A DNA stretch of 64,000 nucleotides, from NCBI RefSeq assembly GCF_003324165.1, contig NW_025407826.1, forward strand, positions 1-64,000, written 5' to 3'. The notes under the pieces are model-generated. The model saw nothing but the letters and a program-made list of their open reading frames with translations, ran no database searches and was not told where the DNA came from. This DNA is from Naegleria lovaniensis. Its lineage: Eukaryota; Heterolobosea; Eutetramitea; Acrasida; Naegleriidae. Below, one piece after another: positions 1 to 10,300 of this stretch (its first letter is position 1; every line of letters starts with the position of its first letter). A program made the translations under genes and the position numbers.

Positions 1-1494
1 TTAACTCTCCTCGCTTCAAACATGAGAGCAATTGGCGGGGTAATATTAACAACAACCTTTGCAAGTGCTGTTGAAGGTAGAATTGAAACTAAAATATCGA
101 AGGATGATTCTAAACCATTCCTTGAAAAATTTTCCTACCATTTTACAAAACCACTTCCAATACTTCATGCCACACAAGTAACAACGTTTTTAGACAAGTT
201 TATTGATACCAGTAGAAAACGTAACAACAATTCAGATATTTGGAAGCTTGTTGCAACATTTTTGCAAGGTCCAACAAGACGGTGCGAAGAATTTCTTCAA
301 GACATTTATTTAGAGTTGAAAGACTCAACAACACCTGAAATAAGATCATTTGAAGAGTTTGTATATACAATTCTTTGCAACCTAGTTGACAAAAAAAAGG
401 AGTATAGTCAAGGAAAAACTAATCAACCCTTATATAAGAGCTTGTTTTACAGATTAGCTTTGCTTGGTGAGGCAAATTTAACAAAAGCTAAACATGTTAT
501 TTCGTCAGAAACAAGTGTATCAAACTCTGACGAAGAAAATGCTGCAAGGTTCTTATTAACACATGGCTTGAGTTATACCTATGATTATACTAACAAAATA
601 TATAAGATTGTCAGTCCAATAGAAAGAATGAGATTACTTAAGACTCTTCAACAAGAGGCATCTAAGGTTCAAAGTGATTGGTTTTTATATTCTCACAAGC
701 AGTTAAGCGATATTGGTGATATTTCACCTCTCTCTGAAGTTGCTGCTGTATATTTTATTTTGAACCACTTTAAATTCTTCAAGCAACAATTTCCAGGGAC
801 TTATTTGCAAAACTATAATTTGCAAGCAAATTATTATGTTGAAGATTCAGAAATTTCCAAAGATTCATTGAGCACTGATTTCAAAATTTCATCACTTCTT
901 ATTAACACAATACACTGCAATATGAAAGGATTGCAAACAATCCAATATCCATTAACAGGAAGCAACAAAGACCTTTTACCACAGTTTTTAGTACGCCCAT
1001 GCCACCATGCAGGACCTGATGTCATAGGAATGTTAGTACGTCGTTCTTCCGATAATAATGAACTTCCTATGTGCATTCCAGTTGTTGCCGCTGTCACGAG
1101 GATGACAGGAAACACTACAAAATTCCAGAAAAACTATGCCACAACTGATCTTTCTAATTTATATCATGAAAACTTAGCAACTAACATCTCTCCACCCACT
1201 AATGCACTTGCAGTGAATGAGAGAAATTCCTTGGACACACCTATTACTGATATCATGAAAACTGGAAAGATTTTGAGATTATTATTTCATCCCAATGAAT
1301 CATTTAATACGCCTCTCAGTGACAGAATTCCACAATACAGTAATGGTGCCGACGAGGTGGAAAAAGCATTCTCTGATCATGCAGTGCTTACCAAGAAGGG
1401 ACATTTGGTCTATGAAATTTCGAAAAATAATTCAATATGGGAAAATTATCTCAACAGCAACGGCTTGTCTGTTTTAGGTGGTGTATTTCAATAG
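1..1494 (+). CDS. 3' part of a large protein, weakly crinkler/RHS-like
   Basis: The reading frame is open from the first base of the window, so the 5' end lies outside. The first ATG at position 22 (in-frame codons before it) is probably internal. About 497 codons are visible, ending in TAG. The text after the start (TKPLPILHATQVTTFLDKF, then IWKLVATFLQGPTRRCEEFL) recalls the segment of crinkler/RHS-type P-loop proteins with a conserved LxGRPRFxxxFL block, but the match is only by eye. No P-loop, membrane segment or signal peptide is present in the visible part. It converges with decayed sequence on the other strand. If the family guess is right, the NTPase motifs should lie upstream of the window. 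The function is unknown. Confidence 0.6.
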   Translation, partial: LTLLASNMRAIGGVILTTTFASAVEGRIETKISKDDSKPFLEKFSYHFTKPLPILHATQVTTFLDKFIDTSRKRNNNSDIWKLVATFLQGPTRRCEEFLQDIYLELKDSTTPEIRSFEEFVYTILCNLVDKKKEYSQGKTNQPLYKSLFYRLALLGEANLTKAKHVISSETSVSNSDEENAARFLLTHGLSYTYDYTNKIYKIVSPIERMRLLKTLQQEASKVQSDWFLYSHKQLSDIGDISPLSEVAAVYFILNHFKFFKQQFPGTYLQNYNLQANYYVEDSEISKDSLSTDFKISSLLINTIHCNMKGLQTIQYPLTGSNKDLLPQFLVRPCHHAGPDVIGMLVRRSSDNNELPMCIPVVAAVTRMTGNTTKFQKNYATTDLSNLYHENLATNISPPTNALAVNERNSLDTPITDIMKTGKILRLLFHPNESFNTPLSDRIPQYSNGADEVEKAFSDHAVLTKKGHLVYEISKNNSIWENYLNSNGLSVLGGVFQ

Positions 1495-1715
1495 ATTATC
1501 AACCTTGGTTTTCGAGACCTGGCCACCACAATGTGCAATCACATTTCTAGGAGTCAAGTGTTGCTGGTTCTGAAAATCAATGGTACCATCTTTCTTCAAG
1601 ATGGAGATGAGTTGTTCAATTTTTGTAGAAGTTAATCTCAGTGTTTCACGAGAATCATTCCAACCTTCTTCCTTCTTGTCGCGAAAACGTTTCAATGAGT
1701 TCAACGCTCGATAGA
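1495..1715. other. short region with an orphan frame, between gene end and relics
   Basis: A minus-strand frame of about 110 codons (1474-1806) crosses this stretch. It lacks an ATG and overlaps the end of the upstream + strand gene. Its text IDFQNQQHLTPRNVIA is faintly ankyrin-like, but too short to claim. It may be part of the same decayed material as the neighbouring relics. Confidence 0.25.
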
Positions 1716-1896
1716 TTAAGGCTTCATATTCCTTATAACGAAAATTAAAGCAAATGCAATGGCGCCTCTCAATCCTCCATACGCAATGATGAATTGATTC
1801 TTCCACTCACACAACCTTTAAATCGATGAGACTGACTTGTGAAAGAACCATGATTAGAGTGGAAGCAGTGAACATGACAATGATGAATCGATTACA
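1716..1896 (-). pseudogene. relic of a Na+/H+ exchanger (SLC9/NHE type)
   Basis: One minus-strand frame reads QFIIAYGGLRGAIAFALIF around 1740-1800. The GGLRGA(I/V)AFAL block is a hallmark of eukaryotic plasma- and endomembrane Na+/H+ exchangers. Just upstream another frame reads RFIIVMFTASTLIMVLSQVS, a hydrophobic stretch like the preceding exchanger helix, and ends at TGA. The two pieces are in different frames, so at least one frameshift separates them. Nothing else of the roughly 400-residue exchanger domain is recognisable within the window. This is therefore a short fossil of a host gene, not a working transporter. It sits next to a second broken gene on the same strand. Confidence 0.55.
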
Positions 1897-1921
1897 GTCG
1901 TTCCTCAAATACAACAGATTT

Positions 1922-3310
1922 TTAATAGAGCGGAGTGTCGAATTTTGAAAAAATCAGAGTATTGGGGGTCATCACTTTTAGATCACTTTTGGAATGACAA
2001 TATTGCACCTGCTTCCATTGCACACAACCGTCTTCGGATCCGTCTTTTGCAAGTCCTAATCCTGCTTTCTTAAATCCACTCACCACAACTGCATCTGGAA
2101 CATCTTTTAAAGAAGCTTTGGATTCAATGATTAGGTATTTGAGTAGAATTTTGTCTGCTTGTTTGTTCAATTTGTCCGTTCCTTCTCTTTGGTTTGATGA
2201 TCACAAAAATAATAAAGCCATCTTAGATTCTTGCTACAGCAAATACATCATTTTGAGCCACTGGAGCAGTGTTAATGACATTGAGAGTAATTCCACATGA
2301 ATTGCCGAGTTGAGAATCAGAAACCACTCAAAGTACCCAAAGTCGATGAAACAGTTCCAGATAAGGAAATGGAGAGCAAGTCATTATTGGGCATCAGATG
2401 TTTGGAGTTTGAGTGTAAGTAACAAGTCAACACTTTGTCCCTTATTGACGTTGAAGGTTGTAGCCACACAAGTTGGAGCAGCATTGACCACATGAGACAC
2501 GGCCTTTGCACCAACGACGGTTTGTGCAAGTGGTCAATCAGATACCAGATCCAGTCGTGGTCACAGTAACGTCAGAAGTAACCTTTATCACAGAGAAGGT
2601 GTCAGAGTCAGCATCAGAGAAGAATGTACCCATTTGAGGTTGGCGAAAATCGCCAGTCGCCAAAATGTACCAACTCAACATTTCCAGAAACAGAAGTTGT
2701 ACCACCTACAGCATTAGAAACTGCGCCACTGAATTTAACAAAGGAAGAATGTACTGTTAACGCGAGAAAAGTTCTATTTGTCAAAATCTTATTGATTCGA
2801 TTTTGTTCATCTGAAATAAACACCTCACCATGAGTTCATTGCGACAGATGTTGGATGCATGCCACTGTACACTGTATTAACAGTGTTATTTTTCATATCG
2901 ATTTGCCGAATGCAAAAGTTGGCAGGATCAGCAATAAGGATTTTACCTGTGGTCCTGTTCACATGAATTCCAAGAGGATTGTTCAATTGAGCATAAACAG
3001 CTAGACCTGAATCACCAAAGTAACCGGGGGCTTTTGTTCCAGCAATGACACTCATGCTCCGAGTCTGGATGTTAATTTTTCTGACTTAATGATACCATCC
3101 ATCAGTAAAGTATAAATCATCACCGTCTAGAAAGAACGAAGACGCACTGAATAAGTTTTCGTCCTGTCCTGCAATGGTCGTAATGGTATATGTTGTTGTT
3201 TGAGCTGTCACATGGGAGTATGAAATTGTTGCAAGCAAAAACCAAAGCACCACAATGGTCGTTGCTAGTGACCTTAGTTCGACGGAGGGTCTTGGTACTA
3301 CTACTAACAT
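1922..3310 (-). pseudogene. broken secreted NHL-repeat protein
   Basis: The frame begins at ATG 3310 with a good signal peptide (TTIVVLWFLLATISYSHVTA, then mature QTTTYTITTIAG). NHL-type text follows: DLYFTDGWYH, then an in-frame TAA at about 3083-3085 exactly where NHL repeats have a basic residue, then VRKINIQTRSMSVIAG, GYFGDSGLAVYAQLNNPLGIH and DPANFCIRQIDMKNNTV. Frame changes occur near 2825 (SVAMNSW to EVFISDEQNRINKI) and near 2630. Further down, ITLNVINTAPVAQNDVF resembles tandem-95/cadherin-like modules of large adhesins. The domain order resembles the intact NHL/EGF gene at 15.6-19.5 kb, so this is probably a dead relative. One stop plus several shifts make expression of a full product unlikely. 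It ends near the exchanger relic. Confidence 0.7.
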
Positions 3311-3472
3311 GTTGGTTAATACTATTCTTTTTAATGATCTTGCCGGGTAGGATCATTTGCCGCAACTACATGACCAATTATTGCAGAGAACAAACATGCA
3401 CCGATTTGCTGCTCATACCGGCAAATCACTAGTAAGTTGTTGTTAGTAAGTTTACCAAGAGAAATACTTATT

Positions 3473-6076
3473 CTAACACTTGTGTACTTGATGTACGATC
3501 ATATTCTTACTATTGCACCTTGTCAGTTCAACACACGATTCATCTTCCCAATTCTCAATATTGGTAACGAGCAAAGTTTTCAATTTAGGAGCACTTAAGG
3601 TTGAAGGCAAATGTAGAAATAGATTTCCAACAGTGGTAATTTTCATAAATACCAAGTTGGAAAGATGTTTGGTTGCCACAACTTTGCATTTTTCACAATT
3701 ACTAATTTCTAAATATTCTAACAGTGGAAAGGTGTCAAGATTTAACTCATCAACAAAACAGTTACTTGTATCAATATCTTGCACCGCTCCAAGAGTAATA
3801 ATGTCGCCTTGTAGACGGTCATGGTAAAAAGAGGAATGGTTCATCAAAGTAATTCTGTTCAATACCAATCGTGTTAACAGAGGCATGGATGACCATTTGA
3901 TAAAACAATGATCACTGAATCCAGTTGCGTAATGTCTTCTCTCTATTTCCAATGACGTCAAGTGTTGACAGTGTGCAATATTGTACGCATCAGAATCTAG
4001 CAAAAAACAAAGTGAAGATACTTGGTCCGAATAACAATCAAAAATTTGTGGAGTGTCTTCGATTGGAGTCCAGAATTGTTGCTTGTTGAGAAATTCAGTA
4101 ATATCAATCTCTAAATGATCACTCGCTGGGAAAACAGCTTTTCCATGATATGAAGAAAAGTTGGAAATATTATTCACTTCCAACTCTACGCTTTCTGTGA
4201 TTACCAATAATGAAAGAAATCTCATAAAATTACTTCTCACACTTTCCTGCATAATTACTGCGTCAATACTATAAATTTTGAGAATCTTAACAGTTGATCC
4301 TTTAAAATTCGTTTGCGAGAGAAGCGAAAAGAGCTTTGTCGAAAATTGGAAATGCAAAGTTCCAATTTTGCTAATGTAAAACCTTTCTATTAGTAAATCC
4401 AAATATCCAATCTCAAAAGTATCACATTCCTTGAGTTCAATATTTAGCAACGTAACCGTTTGGCCATGAGGACCGAGATTTATATTTTCTATACGCTCCT
4501 GATTTTTGATCACTAATTTCTGAGCATTTCCACAAAGGTTCAAATTCTTGAGATTGGAAAGGTTATTAATTGAAATATCCGTACAATGGTGAGTTCTAAT
4601 AGAATGAATAGAAGAATTATCTGATAACGTAATTTTTGCATATTGGAAAAAGTGACAACATTGTAGATGAGGGTTCATACAAAGTTGTTTCAATGGAAAG
4701 TCTTGAAAGCAAACATGTTCCAACTTTGTTAGCGGCTTTTGCTTTTCCGTAACTGATACAGTAGAAAACGAAATTAATCGTCTAAGATTTGGCATTTCAA
4801 CGCCATCCAAAGTCAAACTGCCGTATTTGACCACAAGGCTCCTTAAGTTTGGAAAATGAAAATCTTCTGAGAGGATAATGTTACTATGTTGTGCAGAAAT
4901 AAATAATTCTTCAATAGTGTTGGCTAAGTTGAACATTGCGTTCTTTGAGAAAAAATCATGAAAAAAGGATCCTGAATGAAAGACATCACAGTAGTACTTT
5001 CTAATCTTTGTAAAATGATCTTCAAAATAATTAATATAGTCACGACACTTTTTCTTTGAAAAATCCGATGCATGAATGTCCATTCCAAAACATCCAAACG
5101 TCTTTAACTGAGAACATGAAGAGAAAATGTGTCTCACTTGTTGCACAGTGAGCTCAGAATCAACAGTAAAATGTTCAATTGTATCTTTTCCCCAATCTAA
5201 GAGAATATCTCGAATGGATTGAGAAATTTTTGATCCTTCAATCACCAAACTCTTTAAATTTTTCAACTTTGGTAGAGAGATTTTGGCCAAAGAAAGATCA
5301 AACTCCTTCTTGATCTCTGATTGAAATCGTAAACAGTCACTAAATCTAATCTTCTCTACAATGATCAAGTGCTCAACACATGGAAACTCATCAATAAAAA
5401 GAGCCAACATTTCGAAAAATATTTTCGCATGAATACATGGAAGAACCAACTTTTTCACCATTACCCTACAATTATCTTCTCCAAAAACACACTTCATAAA
5501 ATGAATGAATGATTTGGCTACCTCGAGCTCCAAAGAATAGCAATACATATTTGACCGTTTTTTTGGTTTCACAAAGGTTGAAGTATTCGAAAAGATTTGA
5601 GAAGACTCTACATCAAGCACCGATGAAAAATAACCATAGTCATATGGAACTTCAAGCACAGGAAGACCAAAGGAGGATTTTTGTTGATCATTTCCACACA
5701 TAACAAATTTGAGCATATTTGCAGTGTAGGCTCGTATATGATATTGCAAAAACATGTTTTGTCTAATTTTGTCACGGAGTTTTTTGTTGACACCACATAT
5801 CGGAATCAATCGGTGAGCCAACTCAAGTTCATTTAAATTTAAAAAAGAATTCTTGGTTTTAACATTATTGTAATGTGAGAAGCCAATATACTCTAAAGTA
5901 TCCACTGCAAAATATCGATCCTGATCGGTGGTATTCAGCATGGAGATGGCATTTTCTTCGTCGTGATGATTGTCTGGTAATATCACCGTTCCGAGCAAGA
6001 AGCTGCATACATGAGCTAAAATTTCTTCTGGTAAGTTGTCGAGCGAGTAATCGCATGGAGGATGTGTTGTGAACAT
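3473..6076 (-). CDS. F-box and leucine-rich-repeat-like protein
   Basis: Intronless frame of 867 codons. I chose ATG 6076, since the three codons before it open only with TTG. Residues about 10-28 (YSLDNLPEEILAHVCSFLLG) form the start of an F-box, the helix bundle that binds Skp1 in SCF ubiquitin ligases. The rest is made of irregular LxxLxL segments (for example LPKLKNLKSLVIEGSKI, FPNLRSLVVKYGSLTL, FPLLEYLEISNCEKC, APKLKTLLVTNIENW), as in LRR substrate-recognition domains. No signal peptide or membrane segment is present, so the protein should be cytosolic or nuclear. F-box/LRR proteins are a large, fast-evolving class in amoebae, so the substrate cannot be guessed. Its promoter side faces the glycosyltransferase gene downstream end. 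Confidence 0.85.
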   Translation of the reverse strand: MFTTHPPCDYSLDNLPEEILAHVCSFLLGTVILPDNHHDEENAISMLNTTDQDRYFAVDTLEYIGFSHYNNVKTKNSFLNLNELELAHRLIPICGVNKKLRDKIRQNMFLQYHIRAYTANMLKFVMCGNDQQKSSFGLPVLEVPYDYGYFSSVLDVESSQIFSNTSTFVKPKKRSNMYCYSLELEVAKSFIHFMKCVFGEDNCRVMVKKLVLPCIHAKIFFEMLALFIDEFPCVEHLIIVEKIRFSDCLRFQSEIKKEFDLSLAKISLPKLKNLKSLVIEGSKISQSIRDILLDWGKDTIEHFTVDSELTVQQVRHIFSSCSQLKTFGCFGMDIHASDFSKKKCRDYINYFEDHFTKIRKYYCDVFHSGSFFHDFFSKNAMFNLANTIEELFISAQHSNIILSEDFHFPNLRSLVVKYGSLTLDGVEMPNLRRLISFSTVSVTEKQKPLTKLEHVCFQDFPLKQLCMNPHLQCCHFFQYAKITLSDNSSIHSIRTHHCTDISINNLSNLKNLNLCGNAQKLVIKNQERIENINLGPHGQTVTLLNIELKECDTFEIGYLDLLIERFYISKIGTLHFQFSTKLFSLLSQTNFKGSTVKILKIYSIDAVIMQESVRSNFMRFLSLLVITESVELEVNNISNFSSYHGKAVFPASDHLEIDITEFLNKQQFWTPIEDTPQIFDCYSDQVSSLCFLLDSDAYNIAHCQHLTSLEIERRHYATGFSDHCFIKWSSMPLLTRLVLNRITLMNHSSFYHDRLQGDIITLGAVQDIDTSNCFVDELNLDTFPLLEYLEISNCEKCKVVATKHLSNLVFMKITTVGNLFLHLPSTLSAPKLKTLLVTNIENWEDESCVELTRCNSKNMIVHQVHKC

Positions 6077-6853
6077 TTTTTTCAAAATGTTTCATGAAAG
6101 TTGCAAAGGGATTTAAATCGTTTCACTTGTCATTTCAAAATTTACTTCTAATTTGAACGTGTGTGTGAGGCAGCATTGTTGGATGTTAAAAATTGTTCTT
6201 TACACATGAGGCAATTGAATCATTCACAGTGGGAGAGGCCTTGAAAATTGAAGGCAGTTGGAAAGATGTACGAAATCTCTGCAAGAGCGACTGTTGTAAG
6301 CTCAAGATTGCAACAACACAACGGTTGAAGTTCCATCTATCAAATCAAACACACACCAACAAACTCGCTGGTGAATTTTGGCTCGCGTTTAACCAATGTG
6401 AGAGTCTATGATTGCTATGGATGTTTTGACAAGAATCAACCCAGTATCAATGTAAATACGGTTCCCAATCTTTTTGAGTCTGTTAGTAAAATTTTAATAA
6501 CCGCATTGCTTTACTGAGACAATTTTTTTAAGTAGCGATATCATTGCGATTGCTAAGAGGCTGGTGATGTAGTTGTCAAGGCATCATGTTCTTGATATAA
6601 CCCTTTTTGTTTAGGTTTCATATCATTTTCACTTTTCTCTTATTCTAAATGATTAAATTTTTATGGAATTGTTGAAAATAATGAGTTGAATTCGACAAGC
6701 ATTATGATCCCATCAGAAAGGCCAGGATACTTGAATCAGTTGTCACTCATTCCCATTTCTGTCACAATAATTAATTGTACGTTCAAAGTATGGCCCACTA
6801 TTGTGTGCTTGCCATAAATTCCATCATATTCCCATAATGAATGGTAGAGTATG
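6077..6853. other. intergenic, no supported gene
   Basis: An open + frame of 72 codons (6193-6411) has no recognisable motif, and its upstream and downstream context does not support it as a gene. The rest is AT-rich with many stops in all frames. It should hold the promoter of the F-box gene and the 3' end of the glycosyltransferase gene. Confidence 0.5.
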
Positions 6854-8743
6854 TCACTTAGATAGATTTTCATAGTTATAATAATAGGGCATATTGTGTC
6901 TCTTCAAAGAAGTTTTCTTATTACAACAATGAAACCCTAATTTACAACCTCCAACTATCAAAGATATCACCACTGCAAGATAAAATCCAATGACATCAAT
7001 GAAAAAGAATTGATACCAAGTCAAATGTTTGTCAACAATAGCCCAAGATAAATCGCCTTCGAGTTGTGTCATCATCTCAATAATTTCAGCTGCTCGTTCA
7101 ACTCCACCAGCATACCTTGATAAAGTTTGCATTTTGTGAACTTGTTGTCTGAAGTTATTGCTTTCATTCGAGTAAAGCAAAGTGATAATAGCTTCATATA
7201 CAGTATCAGCAGCCCATTTTCCCTTTTCATCTTTGGAGGTAATGATTGAAACACCAACTCTGGTCTCTTGAATCATATTAGCTACTCTAAATTGGTCATA
7301 ATCATAGGGAATGCCAATCAAGCGTTTTCCAAAATATATGGCTTCATTAACACTACCGGCTCCACAATGAGTGATCATAACTTTCACATTTTCAAAAGAG
7401 AGAAGAGCTTTTTGTGGTACAAAGCTTGTAAGTAACTTGAATCTTGGATGAGATAATAACGCATCAATGAGTAATGGGTGAGAATGCTGTAATTTGTTGA
7501 AATGCATCAAGTTTGTGGATCCAAGTGCCAGCACGATCGAAAGTGTAGTTTGTCTTAAAGAATTATTAAACGCCTCCAACAGCTCTTTCAATTCGAATTC
7601 CTTGAGTTTCATGGTCGATCCGAATATGGCCAACAGTATTTCATTTTGGCTATTCATCCACTCAACAATCCTATAATATTCCTTATTGTCGGCATCAAGA
7701 GACATACGATTGAGTTTGTTAATTTCTGCTTGCAAATTCTTCTGGCTAATAAAAGCTCCCACGAGGAACGAATTTGGTTGTTGTGTACTTGATGAAGCAT
7801 AATTTAGTCCTAAACTACTTGTTTGAATTCTAGCACACTTGACATCACTTGATTTGACATCATTAATATCAAAGTAATTAGCACCAATTTCACTCCTGAT
7901 TTGGTTAAAAATTGCAAGATCTTTCTTGATAAACATGGGTATTTGTAATCTGTGTCTAAAATGCGTAAAATACTCTAGTTTTGGAGCATTAAGCGTTGGA
8001 TGTCTCAATGGGTCGTTCATTATGGAACTGAAAATTTTGGTACAGGCTACATTATATCTGGCGACAACGGCAGCAATACCTGTGAGAAAATTGTCAACCA
8101 CAACATACTCAAATAACGTTTGAGAGGGATCTTCCTTAATTCTGATAAATCTTTTGATGTGTTCAGTAGTAGACAATGCTGCTTGCGTACCAAATGCAAG
8201 TACTCTCAAAACACTTCCCTCATGGACCTCAACAACTTCCAATTGATCTAGTAGTAGTTTTTGGTAAGGAGCTAGCAATCGATTGATCATGATCTCTCGC
8301 ACCTTATCGTCTGGTAGCGAGTCCATCTCTGTTGTGATTTGTTCATATTTTGTAGGAGTGTTGAAATCCAAATTTTTGTCATTCAAGTAGTGAATGTGAA
8401 TTTTAGTAAATGGATGACTAGCATCGTCTTGACTCATTCGTACAGCGTTCTTCTTATCTTCAAGGTTTCTGATGAACGGCTTTGCAAGTTCCACATTTGC
8501 AAAGGTAATATTTCCAATCTTTTCTCTGTATGCAAGACTTTCTACTAATTCAATGTGAGGGGTAACATGTCCCGCAAATGGTAAACATAAAACGAGAATA
8601 TTCTTGAAGCCTAGTGGTTGTTCTTGTTTGTGTTGTATAGAAGAAGAGGTGAGGGTGAATGGAGTTGGAGATGCTAGCGTAAGAGAAAGGATCGTCGAGA
8701 CAATGAGCCATATCACGACAAGTGTTGTGATAAAACGCTGCAT
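6854..8743 (-). CDS. UDP-glycosyltransferase, membrane-anchored (UGT-like)
   Basis: Single-exon gene of 629 aa starting at ATG 8743. It opens with a signal peptide (ITTLVVIWLIVSTILSLTLASP) and then the GT-B N-terminal pattern NILVLCLPFAGHVTPHIELV, typical of UGTs that bind a lipophilic acceptor. Near residues 455-500 the text VKVMITHCGAGSVNEAIYFGK, RLIGIPYDYDQFRVA matches the UGT donor-binding signature (xxTHCGxGSxxEAxxxGxPxxxxPxxxDQ). A C-terminal helix (FFIDVIGFYLAVVISLIVGGCKL) followed by basic residues (KKTSLKRH) gives a type I topology as in animal UGTs, with the catalytic part in the ER lumen. It probably transfers a sugar from a UDP-sugar to small molecules or lipids, but the donor (glucuronate or glucose) cannot be told. 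All key motifs look intact. Confidence 0.85.
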   Translation of the reverse strand: MQRFITTLVVIWLIVSTILSLTLASPTPFTLTSSSIQHKQEQPLGFKNILVLCLPFAGHVTPHIELVESLAYREKIGNITFANVELAKPFIRNLEDKKNAVRMSQDDASHPFTKIHIHYLNDKNLDFNTPTKYEQITTEMDSLPDDKVREIMINRLLAPYQKLLLDQLEVVEVHEGSVLRVLAFGTQAALSTTEHIKRFIRIKEDPSQTLFEYVVVDNFLTGIAAVVARYNVACTKIFSSIMNDPLRHPTLNAPKLEYFTHFRHRLQIPMFIKKDLAIFNQIRSEIGANYFDINDVKSSDVKCARIQTSSLGLNYASSSTQQPNSFLVGAFISQKNLQAEINKLNRMSLDADNKEYYRIVEWMNSQNEILLAIFGSTMKLKEFELKELLEAFNNSLRQTTLSIVLALGSTNLMHFNKLQHSHPLLIDALLSHPRFKLLTSFVPQKALLSFENVKVMITHCGAGSVNEAIYFGKRLIGIPYDYDQFRVANMIQETRVGVSIITSKDEKGKWAADTVYEAIITLLYSNESNNFRQQVHKMQTLSRYAGGVERAAEIIEMMTQLEGDLSWAIVDKHLTWYQFFFIDVIGFYLAVVISLIVGGCKLGFHCCNKKTSLKRHNMPYYYNYENLSK

Positions 8744-9124
8744 ATCTATTTTTTTTTGTATGACCTATTCCGTGTGTTCACAATAAAACGTGCACGTTTT
8801 TAAAGGTCTTTAGATTTGGTTCGTCACTACTCAGATTCGATTTCCTTTGCGAGCAATGGTATGGCACAAATGTGAATGCTGTCTTTTAAATAGTGTACTC
8901 TTTAGGTGTCATTAATTTTCCAATTTGGAGTGGGTAATTCTGTTTAAAAAAAATCAGTCAATGATGAACCAAAAGCGTAAGACCTAAGGAGGAGAGAAAG
9001 CTTTGAGAGATGAATTTCAGAAAAGAATGAACACATTCCGATGCATCATGGTCCATTAAAAACAATATCCTTGTCAGCACTATCATCAAAGAAGTGTGGG
9101 GCCATCTCTCCGTTTCATCTAGTG
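8744..9124. other. intergenic, nothing recognised
   Basis: AT-rich stretch between the UGT start and the left inverted repeat. It should contain the UGT promoter. I see no frame longer than noise. Confidence 0.5.
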
Positions 9125-9143
9125 TGGCACCACAAACTACGCC
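9125..9143 (+). repeat. left terminal inverted repeat
   Basis: TGGCACCACAAACTACGCC, exact inverted partner at 11596-11614. A second block of similarity lies 15-30 bp further in on both sides. Confidence 0.75.
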
Positions 9144-9782
9144 ATAAGAAAACTACCAGCGAAAAAATTCGACTCAAAAAGGCAAAAATTTTTTGACAAC
9201 GAAATGCAGAAACTCCGGGATTGGTTCAGAATCTTGTAAAGTTTTATTCAGTAGTGCTGACGTTCGTTCATTAAAAGTGAACCTCCTCCTGATTATGACC
9301 ACACCTATTGTACCAAAGCCAGTTACTAACGTTTCGAAAGCAATTCTCTTCAGCCTTTCGTTATACAAGGATTGGTTGATTGTTGATGATAATACTCACA
9401 TTCACCGTCATTACACCGTTCAACAAGTTTCTCGTTACACGATAAAAATCCATCTTTTGTACTGATCACTTGGTATCTAAGTTACATCAAAGTTGTTCCA
9501 CGTTGTTGCTGTGTAATCGTAGTTTAGGTGTGTGATTTAAAATACTCGACCTCATCTTTTGGTGAAGGCATTTTTTTTGGAGTGAAAATTAATGTCAACT
9601 TGAAAAATTAAATTACAACAAAAAGCAAAAACTCTTGTTCTTTAATTTAATAACAGCATCTCCTTGGAGCTTAACTGAGAGAAATTGAGATCAGTATTAT
9701 CAATAATATTATTAATTATTTTCAATTTGTTTTCTGTGCTCGGTGGACCTCCTCGCTTTTGTTTTATGCGAGTGAAGCTAGC

Positions 9783-10020
9783 TTATCGACAAAGTAATTG
9801 TTGTATTTTGTTGTGTGTTTGAATGTTGGTTTGATTGGTTTCATGTTGTGAAGGTTGAGATGATAATGTGTTCGGATTGTCAAGGTTATGTTGGATTGTG
9901 GAGAAATTATGAGAAGATTGTGGATAATAGGATTGATGATTTTGAAATAAATGTTCACATCCTCCATATTGAATAGGGATATTCTGATAGCTCATTGAAT
10001 TGGATTGGTTTGGTTGTATC
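9783..10020 (-). other. Asn/Gln/His-rich open frame, possible 3' exon of the orphan gene
   Basis: A minus-strand frame reads ERIYEDLIQPNQSNSMSYQN (from about 10044), then IPIQYGGCEHLFQNHQSYY and further N/Q/H-rich text to a stop at 9783. Amoeba proteins often carry such tails. It has no ATG of its own except MSYQN at about 9995. Between it and the stop at 10301 there are open pieces in other frames (for example NQNHHTWCSSPLSSFNVQ), so it may be joined by introns to the gene upstream. I could not find convincing splice sites. Confidence 0.3.
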
Positions 10021-10300
10021 AGATCTTCATAAATTCTTTCGAAAGATGGTGTGATGTTCTTGGTGAATCAAAAGAGCCGGGATTAATGCTACTGAAACCG
10101 GTAGATGACGGTGATTGCACATTGAAAGAAGATAATGGAGAGGAACACCATGTGTGGTGATTTTGATTTGAAAGTCCATATGATTGACCTTCAAAAAAGT
10201 TGTTGTTAGATGTGGTTTGGTTTGTGGACGGTGATGAAAAGTTTCAATTTGATTACATTTTTTGTGATTTAGAGTGTATTGAGGATTGAATTTAATTGTT

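Noticed and set aside
6193-6411. 72-codon + frame
   Set aside because: No motif or neighbour context; length is within chance for this base composition.
9174-9465. Overlapping frames on both strands just inside the left inverted repeat
   Set aside because: Neither has a clear start or motif; I could not link either to the orphan gene by splice sites.
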